Shown here: positions 38,001 to 50,000 of the stretch, in pieces
How positions within the stretch are numbered: the first letter of the stretch is position 1
Layout: each line of letters starts with the position of its first letter
Assembly: GCA_017590115.1 (NCBI GenBank)
Contig: JAGGNK010008226.1
Location: 8,277,501-8,341,500 of the forward strand
Reading direction: 5' to 3'
Source: Montifringilla adamsi
Taxonomy: Eukaryota; Chordata; Aves; Passeriformes; Passeridae
DNA length: 64,000 nt
Program-made: the position numbers and the translations under genes
The notes under the pieces: model-generated
Database searches by the model: none
Told to the model about the DNA's origin: nothing
What the model saw: the letters and a program-made list of their open reading frames with translations, nothing else

Positions 38001-41000
38001 AGCAGCTGCTTAACCATGAGCCTGGCCTGAGCAGGGCTGAGCTGTGGCCTTTTCCTGGTGTCCAGCCTGACCCTCAGGTCCTGCCCCTGCTCCCCAGACA
38101 TCCCAAAGCCTTGGCAATCCCTGTTGGCACAAGGTGCACTGTGATCCATAACCCCAGTCAGGCCCCCCCGTGGATTTGCACCAAAAAACTCCCCTGACTG
38201 GCTTTGGATGGTGCAAAAATGTGCAATACCACAGAGCTATGCCTGACCTCACCCTGCCTGCCCTCCTCCTGCACTTTGCCTTGGCAACCCAAGCAAGCTG
38301 GATTTTCACACGGAGCCACCAGCCTGCTCCTTACAGGGCCTGACTGGGCAGCTCCAGCTGCCAGCAGGGACTCACTGTGCAGGGAGGAGGGAATTGGTAC
38401 CACTTCAGTGGGCTCTGGGCATGATTTGAGCCCCTGTCCCAGCTCACCTTCCCTCTGTGTGCCAACACAGACAGGGAACCAAAACGTGACTTTGTGCTGA
38501 ATACTAGCCCAGGCAGGAAGTGATCACTTTAATAACTATAAACATTCATTTACCTGCTTCGTTAGCCAGCATTAGAGCAGCACATCATTTACAGCAAGCT
38601 CGTTAGAGCCACCCAGCACTGCCAGGCCAGTCCGTGCCAGCACCACACACGGGGCACACCCAGCAAGGCCAGGAGGCTTCCCCAGGAGGGGAACACCACA
38701 TTCCTGCCTGGAACTTTGGCTGTTCTCCCAAAATCGTTCATTTGTGCTCACCTAATGCCGTGGAATTCCTGTGCAGGGGAGGGCTGGGCTGGTGTGAGCT
38801 GAGAATTGCACGAGGAGAATTCCCATGGAGTGGATCCCCAAGGGTGGGAGAGAGCCCAGCAGAGCCACCTGCAGAGCCAGAGCTGCAGGGGCTTCCCAGC
38901 ACTGACTCACTGGACTGCAGCTGTTAATTATCTCATTAACACAAGGAAGGAAAGAGTGTGCACAGAGCTTGGACACGTGGCTCAGCCCAGCCCTCCCAGT
39001 AAGGAGCTGGGAGGGAAGAGGTTGGCCAGGAAACATCTGGAACATCAAGGCCAGGTCGGACATTGGGGCTGGAGCACCTGGGACAGAGGCAGGTGTCCCT
39101 GCCACAGCAGGGGTGGCACTGGGTGGGCTCTGAGGTCCCTCCAAACCAATCCATCCTGGGCTTTTGTGATTTCCTGGGGACCTTGGGCTGAGCTCAAGGG
39201 TTGAGTGGGACTAAGCCCACTGCCTTCCCCAGCACTGCACCCTTCCCAGGCCCCGTGGCCACGCTGGGACAGTCCGTGCCTCTGCTGGGAGCAGCAGCAG
39301 GTCCCTGCCCAGCCCATGAGCCAGCTCTAGGCGTGCTCTGAGCCTGGCTCAGTCAGCAGCCCTGCTGAGGAGGGACTGACAGCCGCGGACAGAGCTCAGA
39401 CACAGAGCTGGCACCGAGAGCTGGCCTTGGCACACAGCATTAAGGTGCTGAGAGGAAAAGGCTCAGTCACTTCCCAGCTGCTCCGTGGCAGCCTAAACCA
39501 CCACATTTAAACCCTTAAATAATGCTGAGAGTCAGGGAACAGGTGGCAAATGGATTCTATGGCAGATGGTGCCTTTTTTAATATTTGTGCTCACTGCTAA
39601 TTTACAGAGTCCATAAGCACAGGCTCATCTCTTACCTTCTTCACTGCTGCCATTAAAAACCTGCATGTGAGGAAAATAAACACCCACTTCTTCATGCAGG
39701 AGCTGCAGAGGGGTATTAGAGATCACCAGACACCCCATCCCTTAATTACTGCAGGTAAGTGCTGGTGCTTGCAAATTTAATGCATTTAGGATTTCTTTGA
39801 GCCAGATTTCAGAGCCTTGGCATAGCAGTGCTGGGAAATGCAGTTTCCTCCCCCAGCAGAGCCCAGGAAGATGCAGCACAGTGAGGAGCTGCATCTCCAC
39901 AAGCTCCTGTTTAGTCTTTATGTTAAACCTGGCACAAAATCCACACTCACAGCCAGGCTGCCATGAAATATTTAAGGGAACATTTGCCTGGGAGATGCAC
40001 GAGCAGCAGCACCAGTAGATACAAAATGAAGAAAGGAAATAAAAGCAATCCCAACCCAAAATGGGGCTGCAATTGCATTGCTGGAACCTTCTCTGTTCGC
40101 CTCACTGGTGTGGGAGCAGAGAGCACAGCAATGTGGGGCCAAGGCCCCTCTCACTGCCCAGAGCCTGAGCTGGAGCCTCTCCAGCCACACATCACTCCAT
40201 GGACAGGTTCCTCAAGCTTCAATATTTTATTCCATATAAAACAGTATTTTATGTTGCTGTTAAACCCAGGATTTTTATGCTGCTTCTCTCCCACACGTTT
40301 ATTTCATCATTTCAAGTTTTTCTAGGCTCAGCACAGTGACAGAACAATCCCCAAGAGCACTACTGACTGCAGAGCCGAGGCACAGCAACCTGCAGCAGCC
40401 AGCACCTCGCAGCCCTGTGTGCTCAGCCCCATTCCCAGGGATCCAGCTGGGATCCTTCACAGCCTCCTGCAGGAAGAGGCTGCACATGCCTTTAAATTCC
40501 CCAAATATCCTCTGCTCTCTCATAGCTGTACTTCTGATTTTCCTTCCCAAAATGTAAAATAAATTGTATTAAAAGTGAATTTTTGAAAATTAACACACTG
40601 CATTGTGCACACGCACAGTTCCCCATAATTCCAGGTGATTTGCTTTGAGGGTATTCCAAGGAATTTCCTCTGTGAGGATGGAAAAGCAGCAGAGCCTGGA
40701 TCCCCACCTGCCCTGTGCCCTTCCCACACCTCCCGCCTTGTGTTAACACCCTGCTATTAATTCCCAAAGCTATTAATTAGGCTGCCAGCAGTTAACTGTA
40801 AGGCTGCAAAACTAACCACAATCAAAGGTCTAAAAATTAAATATTCACTCCTAAGACTATTGATCAAATTGGGCAAATCCCTGTGATTGGAGACACAGGA
40901 CCACACAAGGCAGGAACAGGACACTGCTCTCTAACAGAATCAATTAACAGGGGATAATCAACTAACTGGACTAACCACACACACAATGCTCAGCCTTCCA

Positions 41001-44000
41001 GGCACCAATAAACATGGAGATTGAAGCTGGAAATAATGTAATTTGGGGGTTTTTAAGTTCATTGCTACTGCGTGCCAGTGGCCTTTCTTAAGCTTTAGAC
41101 AAGAGGAATGTGGGAAGGTCATTAACCCCGGGGTCACAGGTCATTAACACCAGGGTCACAGGTCATTAACCCAAAGGTCACAGGTCATTTACCTCGGGGT
41201 CACAGGTCATTAACCCAAAGGTCACAGGTCATTTACCCAAAGGTCACAGGTCCTTAACCCCGGGGTCACTTTTTAGGTGGCACATGGATCAGGACAAACC
41301 CAGGGAGGAATTCCTTCCCATCTCCCATCGAATGGATGTAGTTCACACCATGCCCTGGTCCCATCACAGCTGGTCCCAGCACTACCCAAACAGTGGGTGA
41401 GGGGTGCAGCCTCATGTCCATTTTTCACTTAATTGGCAGATAACTGTTCTAGAAACAGCCCCAGGCAGCCCAGGTGCAGTTACAAACCTTCCCTAAAGGC
41501 TCCTGTCACCAGGCCTGCCCAGCCAGGCAGGGATGCCCCCTCAGCTGCCACCTTCAGAAAGGTTCCACTCAGCACACAGAAAAGAGACACTTTTCCAGGT
41601 ACCAGCCACACCTCAGCTCTGGGAAAGGACCCAGGCTGAGCTCTCCCAGCACGATGATAACTAAAAACACCCAGAGAATCTGCTGGGACTTCACCCAGCG
41701 CTGTCCCACGTGGTGCCCACACCTCGTGGGGGCCCGTTCCAGATGAGAAGGTGAACATTTCAGCTCGGCTGTGAACACACCACCAAACCTGAGGGTGTGC
41801 TGGGGGCTCTGAGGTGTGCCCACAGAACCCCTCAGGTGGGGGAGAACCAGCTCAGCTGGTCCTAAGTGTCCCAGGGACACATCCATGACAAACATCCCAG
41901 AGCTGTGACCCACTCCTGGCACACAGACCAGAGCTGTGACCCTCTCCTGGCACACAGACCAGAGCTCTGACCCACTTCTGGCACACAGACCAGAGCTGTG
42001 ACCCTCTCCTGGCACACAGACCAGAGCTGTGACCCACTCCTGACAGCCCAGAGCTGTGACCCACTCGTGGCACACAGACCAGAGCTCTGACCCACTCCTG
42101 GCACACAGACCAGAGCTGTGACCCACTCCTAACACACAGCCCAGAGCTCTGACCCACTCCTGGCACACAGCCCAGAGCTGTGACCCACTCCTGTCACACA
42201 GACCAGAGCTGTGACCCTCTCCTGGTACACAGACCAGAGCTCTGAGCCACTCCTGGCACACAGCCCAGAGCTGTGACCCACTCCTGTCACACAGACCAGA
42301 GCTGTGACCCTCTCCTGGTACACAGACCAGAGCTCTGACCCACTCCTGACAGACCAGAGCTGTGACCCACTCCTGGCACACAGACCAGAGCTCTGAGCCA
42401 CTCCTGGCACACAGACCAGAGCTGTGACCCACTCCTGGCACACAGACCAGAGCTGTGACCCACTCGTGGCACACAGACCAGAGCTGTGACCCACTCCTGG
42501 CACACAGACCAGAGCTGTGACCCACTCGTGGCACACAGACCAGAGCTGTGACCCTCTCCTGGCACACAGACCAGAGCTGTGACCCACTCCTGGCACACAG
42601 ACCAGAGCTCTGAGCCATTCCTGACAGTCCAGAGAACGCCTCCAAGCTGCTCCAGAACCCCCAATTTAACCCCTGCAGTGCCACCCGTGCCCAGCACTCA
42701 CCAACACCCCCACACCCCCCCGTGTGCCCAGAGCTGTCCTGGGGCCCAGCAGGGCCCTTACCTGGGAAGGGCGAGGCCAGGAGCGGGACCTTGATGGGGG
42801 ACAAGGTGAGGAGGTGGCAGGGCTGCAGGCTGGGCCCCGGCGGGGCCTGGGGGGCCTCGGGCTCCAGGGCCACCAGCGCCAGGCCCTGAGTGCCACCCAC
42901 GGCTTTAAGGCTGTTCTGGCAACCACCTGTGGGAGAGAGAGACACGGGTGAGAGCTGCAGGGAGAGCAGAGGGGCTGGGGACAGTGCTGTGCTCAGCAGC
43001 ACTCTGAATTTGGACACGGGATGGAACAAGATGCAGCATGTCCCAGCCGGCCCTGTGTGCCCCCTCAGAGACACCAGGGCCTGAGCAGGTGGGACGTGAA
43101 TAAACCTGTTTATTGTGTTCAGCTCTGGGCCCCAGAGCTCAGCAATCACAGAACCACAGAGTCATTGACAGTGGAAAAGGCCTGAAGGTCATCAAGTCTA
43201 AATCCTGACAAGACCCCCACCTAGAGCTCTGGGTGCCACCTCCGGGGTGGGCACTCCAACCCTCCCTGGGCAGCCTCTGCCAATGGAACCCAGGAATGTC
43301 CCAAATGAAGCCCTGAACACCCTTCAGCCCCTGCACCATCCTCTCCCCAGCCTGACAGTGCCAGCGAGGACCTTCAGAGCTCAATCTCGGCTAATTATGT
43401 TAAATAAACAAGAGCAGGAGTGGTAAAACTCCTGAGGAGCAGAGGCAATCTGACAAACAGCAGCTGTTCCTCCCTCCACCCGAGCTCAGACTCAGAAATT
43501 AAGCAATCATCAGCTTCTCGTGGCATCCAGCAAAGCTCAGCCCGCGTGCAAACCCTGCAGGCTCTGGGAGAGAACTGGGGCTCCACAAAGCCCCAGCTGA
43601 CCCCAGGGCAGGCCTTCCCTCGCCCTGAGGCTCCCTTTGTGTGTATCCCAGCAGAACAGGGAATGGCTGCTGGGGAGCGAGGCTGTGGGGTGGGGGATGC
43701 AGCCCCTAAACAACTCCAGGCAGGAGAATCCCAGCAGGGACCTGGGTGAGCTCACAGGATCAGGGAATGGGTTGGGAGGGACCTGGAAAATCACCCAGTG
43801 CCACCCGTGCCACGGCAGGGACACCTTCCCCTGTCCCAGGTGCTCCAGCCCCAGTGTCCAGCCTGGCCTTGGGCACTGCCAGGGATCCAGGGGCAGCCAC
43901 AGCTGCTCTGGGCACCCTGTGCCAGGCCTGCCCACCCTGCCAGGGAACAATTCCCAATCTCCCATCCAGCCCTGCCCTCTGGCAGTGGGAGCCATTCCCT

Positions 44001-47000
44001 GTGTCTTGTCCCTCCATCCCTGTCCCCAGTCCCCCTGCAGCTCTCCTGGAGCCCCTCCAGGCCCTGGCAGGGCTCTGAGCTCTCCCTGGAGCTGCTCCTC
44101 TCCAGGTGAGCACCCCCAGGTGTGCCAGCTTTGTCCCAGCCCTTTACAAACAATTGCTTCCCAACAGAATAAGCCCTGCATTAGCAAAACAGAAGTTTAG
44201 TGTTTTCAGTGTCACCAAAAAGTCATTATTCCTCCATGCCAAGGAACCTGCAGATGCACTCAGTAACAGGCACACAGGCCAAACAAACCCCACAAATATT
44301 TAAGTTTTGATAATTTAGCAACGGATAAATGAAAACAGATTTTTCTGCCAGTCCAACAGTGGAAATTAAGAAACAAAAAATAAAAACCCATCAGTGTCCA
44401 ACCAATCCAAGTGTTAAACACAAGCTCATTGTTCATTCACCTGGGAAGTGGAACAATCCTTCAGTGGGGTCAAACACCTGCCCTCCAAGAGCCTGTGCTC
44501 ATTCCCAATTCCAGCTGCCTGCTGCTGGGAGAAACCCACAAAACCTCTCCTGCAGCTCCTGTGAAAGCTAATGCTGCCTGCAAACACGACTTTGCTGTGC
44601 CTTCCTGCAGGGCACACGAGCAGGAAGGTTGTTTACTTCTCATTTGATTCTTTTCTTGTGGAGAGGAGGATGTGATTTCCCCAAAGAGGGCAGGAGAACA
44701 GCAGAGTGATGTGAGCCGGGCAGGCACAGCCTGTGCTGAGCCGGGCTGCCTCATTAAACCTGCATCCATCCCCTCATCAAAGTTTCATTGCTCAGCTGGA
44801 AGAGGAGTTTGGGTGGTTTCCCCTCCTTTGATGAAGCTCTCTCTGTCTCTCCTGGTGAATCACTCCATGGTGGAAGGGCTGTCCCTGGGGCTCAGTGCTG
44901 GGCAGAGCACGGGCAGGGCTCCGCGGGGTCCTGCTGTGCCTCAGCCCAACAGCATCCCCCAGTCAGGCACTCAAACACAGCCCAGCTCTGCCAAAGGCAC
45001 TGCCAGCTGGGCTAGGACTGCCCCACAGCTGGGGGCACCCACCTGAGGAATTCTCCTCACAAACAAACCAGACCTTGCTGGGAGTTCCTTTCAAAAAGGC
45101 CTTGAAAGGGTTTTAGAGTTACCATCGATCACCCCGCACTCACAGGGGGAATTTCCAGTCACAGGCCAGGAAAAGAGGAGTCAAACACCATCACTGATAT
45201 TGCAGGGAGGGGAAAAGGCAGGATTTCTTCCAGCAATGGTGTTTTCCCCAGGTCTGCTTTTGCCAGGTCACAGTACACCCTGGCACTGAGGTGTCAACTT
45301 CTCCTCTGAATCCCAGAGTCACTGGGGCTGGAAAAGCCCTCCGGGATCACAAGTCCCAGCTGTACCTTGTCCCCAGCCCAGAGCTCTGAGTGCCACCTCC
45401 AGCAATTCCCGGGACAGCTCCAGGGATGGGCACTCCAGCCCTCCCTGGGCACTGGCAGTGCCCCTGTTCCCAAAACCATCCTCTGCACCAGCCCTGCTGT
45501 AACAGGAGCCCCCAGTGCTGTGCTGCATCCAGCCCAGCCCCTCACAGCCCCCAGCCCAGCTGATGGCTTTAAGCAGAATTTTCTGTATTTTTAAGAAGGA
45601 TTCTCTTCATCTTTCAGCTCTGATGGCTTTAAGCAGAATTTTCTGCATTTTTAAGTCGGATTCTCTTCATCTTTGAGCTCTGAGTCTTTAGGCAGTATTT
45701 TCACTATTTTTAAGTAGGATTCTCTGCATTTTTAAGCTCCAGGACTTGAGGCAGAATTCGCTGTCCCTTCCTTTGACCTCAGCTGCAGATGGAACCCGAC
45801 GGTGTCACTGTCACCTCAAGCCCCCTCTGAGTGCAGACAGTTGTGTCAGACAGGTGCTGCTCAGATTGCTGAAAGCTTCTGCGCTGTACAACCTGCTGGG
45901 CAACAGCCCGAGGGGACGTGGCACCTCCTCCTGGCACTGACCTGGCCTTCTGGAGCCTGGGCTGAACCTGTGCAGAGCTGAGTGGGGGGCACCTCCCCAC
46001 AGACACCAGAGACCCCAAAAGGACCCCCAAAAGGGCCCAGGCACAAGGACACGTGTGAGGTGGAAGGATTCTGCAGCAGGGAGGTGATGTGAAAACGTGT
46101 GTGAGACAGGAAGGGGGGTCGACATTCCAGTGGAAAAATTCGGATTTGTGCAAAACTTTCACCTCCTTCTCAACCTGACCCTGTGCCTGTGTTTAGAGTT
46201 CCTAAAAAACACTGAAAACCCTGATATCCCTGCAAAGGGAGCACACACAGGGATATCCCACTGCAAGGGGAATAAAGAGAGGGATATCCCACTGCAAAGG
46301 GAAACAAACACAGGGATATCCCTGCAAAGGGAGCACACACAGGGATATCCCACTGCAAACACAAACAAACACAGGGATAGCCCTGTAAACACAAACAAAC
46401 ACAGGGATATCCCTGCAAAGGAAAGACATACAGGGATATCCCACTGCAAACACAAACAAACACAGGGATATCCCACTGCAAACACAAACAAACACAGGGA
46501 TATCCCCCTGCAAACACAAACAAACACAGGGATATCCCTGCAAAGGGAAGACATACAGGGATATCCCACTGCAAACAAACAAACACAGGGATAGCCCTGC
46601 AAACACAAACAAACACAGGGATATCCCACTGCAAACACAAACAAACACAGGGATATCCCCCTGCAAACACAAACAAACACAGGGATATCCCCCTGCAAAC
46701 ACAAACAAACACAGGGATATCCCTGCAAAGGGAAGACATACAGGGATATCCCACTGCAAACAAACAAACACAGGGATAGCCCTGCAAACACAAACAAACA
46801 CAGGGATATCCCACTGCAAACACAAACAAACACAGCAGTAGCCCTGCAAAGGGAAACAAACAAACCCAGGGATGTCCCTGCTTTCCTGATATCCCTGCTC
46901 TCCTGATATCCCTGCTCTCCAAGGGGGAAATCAGCGGCTGCACTGCCACTGTAAGCCCAGTGAGTGCCAGGAACACCCGCTCAGTTTCCTGCTGGTGTGC

Positions 47001-50000
47001 AGTGAATGGAAACCCCCGGCTGCTCCTGCCCTGCAGGCACCGAGAGCTGGATTCGTTCACACTGGAGCTCTGGGGTCAGCGGGGATGATGCTATGGAAAG
47101 GTCAGAAGAGCAGCCTTGCCCATAAACACATTGCTCGGGGGGTTATTGCTGTCATTTAAGTGGGAAAGCAAACTTCACTCAAAGTTTCTCTTGATTTGGG
47201 GAGATAACGGGAAAAGCACCAAAAAAACCATAAGCTTAACGAGCAAAACAAAAACTTTGTGAAGGCTGTGGTTAAAGCCAAGCATTCCCAGACCTAATAA
47301 AGCACTTGGCTGGCAGTGCTTGAATGCTCCACAAACAAAGAGAGGTTTGATGGCTTTTCAGGGACACGAATGGGGTCCTGCTGTGCTATTCTCTGTCCCC
47401 AAACAGGGAGCCCCAGCACACGTGCTTAAATACAAGATAATCCCATTTGCGAAGCCAAAACCTGAGTGCTTGTAAATGGAGATGTGCTTCAAACACAGAG
47501 CTGTGCTCAGGCAATACAGGAGGTCAGAGGTCCTGGGTGGTGTATTTCATGAGAAAACAGAGCCCAGATTTAACAGAGAGCAGCCCTATTTCATTCAGAA
47601 TCTGGAAATGGAATTACCTAGCAAGCTGGGCCTGTGTTTGGATGTGTATCTGCATGCTGGCACTGTCTTGGTTCTGTAAAGGGTACTGCCATCAGGAGAA
47701 AAGAAAGACGTGAACCAGAAGGATCAAAAGGTAATTCCCTTGGGGTGCCCCACACAACATCCTCATCTCCACACAGGAGACACGTGGAACCAGACGAGCT
47801 TTAAGGTCCATTCCAGCCCCAACCATTCCACAATTCCATGAAAACCTCCCCAGATACAGACATGAGAACACCCCCAGGCCAGGGAGCACTGGTGGCATGG
47901 TCCTGACACCAGGAGTGCCAGACTACCCCAGCACACCTCCCAGTGACTCCAATCAATGTCCTGTGCCCCAGGGCTCCAGCTTCCACCTAACGAGTGCTGT
48001 AAGCCACCACGGGGTGCTGCCAGCACTGCCTCACCCCATCCAGCAGCCACCCAGCTCACAGGGATGTGCAGGAACCCAGCTGGCACAGCGGCACAGGGCA
48101 CCTGGCCAGCCCTGACCTCACCCACACAGCGCAGGAGACAGAAACATGAGTCCTTCCCTCCCAGAAATACCAGTGCTGTCTTTGCAGAAACATTAAATGC
48201 TGCCTTCCTCCCCAGAGCACACACGAGCCAGGCGTCATTGCCAGGGGCAAAGGGCACCCTTCTCCTCAGAAACACACAAGAGCACATAATTCATGGTTTG
48301 CACTTGGGGAGAGAACAATAACTGCTGCTTCTCACAGCTAATAGCACCTTGGAGTAGCTGGGGCTGCAGCTGTTAAATTATGCACATTACCCTTGCCAGG
48401 ATGCGTGCTCGCTCCTGGAGCTGAGCAAGGCTGCAGCTCCAGTGAGAAAACAATTCTATCATTGCTGATAACTGGGGAAGGTAGAGCTGCTCCGGAGTGA
48501 ATCCCACACAGAAACCTGATTAGCTCCCCTCATCCCACTGAACCTGCTCCAGGATCTTTATTACTCCTCACATTAAGGGCAGATATTGCACAGGAAACAC
48601 TTCCAGTGCTGCCATAGCACCTGGGGAAGCAGCTCCTGCTCTGCCTGCAGGACAGGGATGGTGCCACAGGTCCCTCACCAGCTCTGGAGCCCCACCCAGC
48701 CTGGGACAGGATGTGGCACCGACCACAGCAACAGCTCAACAAGGATGGGAAGGAATTCCTGACTGCCCTGGCACAGGGTGCCCAGAGCAGCTGGGGCTGC
48801 CCCTGGATCCCTGGCAGTGCCCAAGGCCAGGCTGGACACTGGGGCTGGGAGCACCTGGGACAGGGGAAGGTGTCCCTGCCATGGCAGGGGTGGCTCTGGG
48901 TGGGATTTGGGGTCCCTCCAACCCAAACCGTTCCAGGATTCTGTGATCCCATTATTTACAGAGATGGTGGGGGGATCTGAGTTCCTCCCTGCCCCTGTCC
49001 CACCCCGAGGAGCTCAGCTGGCAGCACTGAGCCTGCTGCTGCAGGAGGAGCAGGGTCCAGCTGCAGGACTCCTGAGCAGACACCACGGGCACAGGCACTG
49101 GCCAGGGGGAGGAAAGCCCTCCCCTCCCGGGGCTCCCCACAGCCCACAGAGGTGGCACCAGGCTGGCAGTGTCCCTGTTCTGCCTGCACTGCCCCTGAGC
49201 AGCTCCCAGAAATGCTCTTGCCTTATATCTGCCCTTCTGCATGTGATAAAATACACTTGTGCACGTTTAAAATACTGAACTATTTCAAAACACTGAAGTC
49301 TTTAAAAGGTGCAGAAACAGGAGGGGCTGTGGCTCCCAGACCCCCTCCCTCAGCAGCACACCCATCCTCTGATTCCCCAGGCAGCCCAGGCATGCAGCTG
49401 CTCTTTTGTGGAATAAATACCAAAAAATCCTCTAATAAACAGAAATGAATTCATACCAGGCTTTCCCCACAGCTGAGCCCTGGGCAGTGCTGGCAGAAGG
49501 AGAGGAGGCTGAGCCACAGCTCTGCTCAAACACCAGAATACTGACCCAGGTGAAGGGGCCAACACGTGCCAGGGCACTCCCTGCTAATTAATGAGGTTGG
49601 TAACGAGCCCAGGAGCCAGGATCTCCTCCAGCACACTCTGAACCTCAGCCCTGATGGCAAACACCACATCCTGGGCACAGCACAGCTCTGAAATACAAAC
49701 TGCTTTTGGGGAGAGCCCGTGGAAAGGGGAGCTCTCACTCAACCCCAGGGACAGCACCTTTGCTCTGAGGAGGGCAGGAACTGGCAGCAAGCCAGTAATT
49801 CCAGTTCCCAGTTTAGGACTGTATTTAGGGGCTGAAACATCAGTGGCACTTTCTCCTCAGCCTTCTGTATAGAACTGCTATTTTGATTTACTCCTGCAGC
49901 CACAAAACAGAGATGCAGCCCTGCGGGGAGGCATGGTCTGTTCTTGTCCAAGCATAAATGCTCTTTACCAGGTGTAAATCTCAGTTACCTAAAGCACCAC

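Larger units (their letters stand above)
27291..42761 (-). other. TCERG1L intron 4, the largest intron
   Basis: 15471 bases. Eight CR1 copies and six tandem arrays are listed separately. Unique, mostly AT-rich stretches with no recognised feature: 27300-28390, 28510-29320, 30650-31680, 31820-32480, 32600-33090, 34020-34980, 35300-36090, 36220-39030 and 39180-41110. A short TGATGGGGGTGATGAGGATG repeat lies at 35610-35645. No exon candidate with correct phase was seen inside. Confidence 0.9.

Noticed and set aside
41569..43149. 526-codon minus-strand open frame
   Set aside because: It is the 31-bp minisatellite read through plus exon 4 and its flanks; only 42762-42926 is coding, supported by splice signals and phase.
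46170..47060. Overlapping minus-strand frames of 215-296 codons, cysteine/valine-rich
   Set aside because: Generated by the GGGATATCCC minisatellite; internal period matches the DNA repeat and all frames are open.
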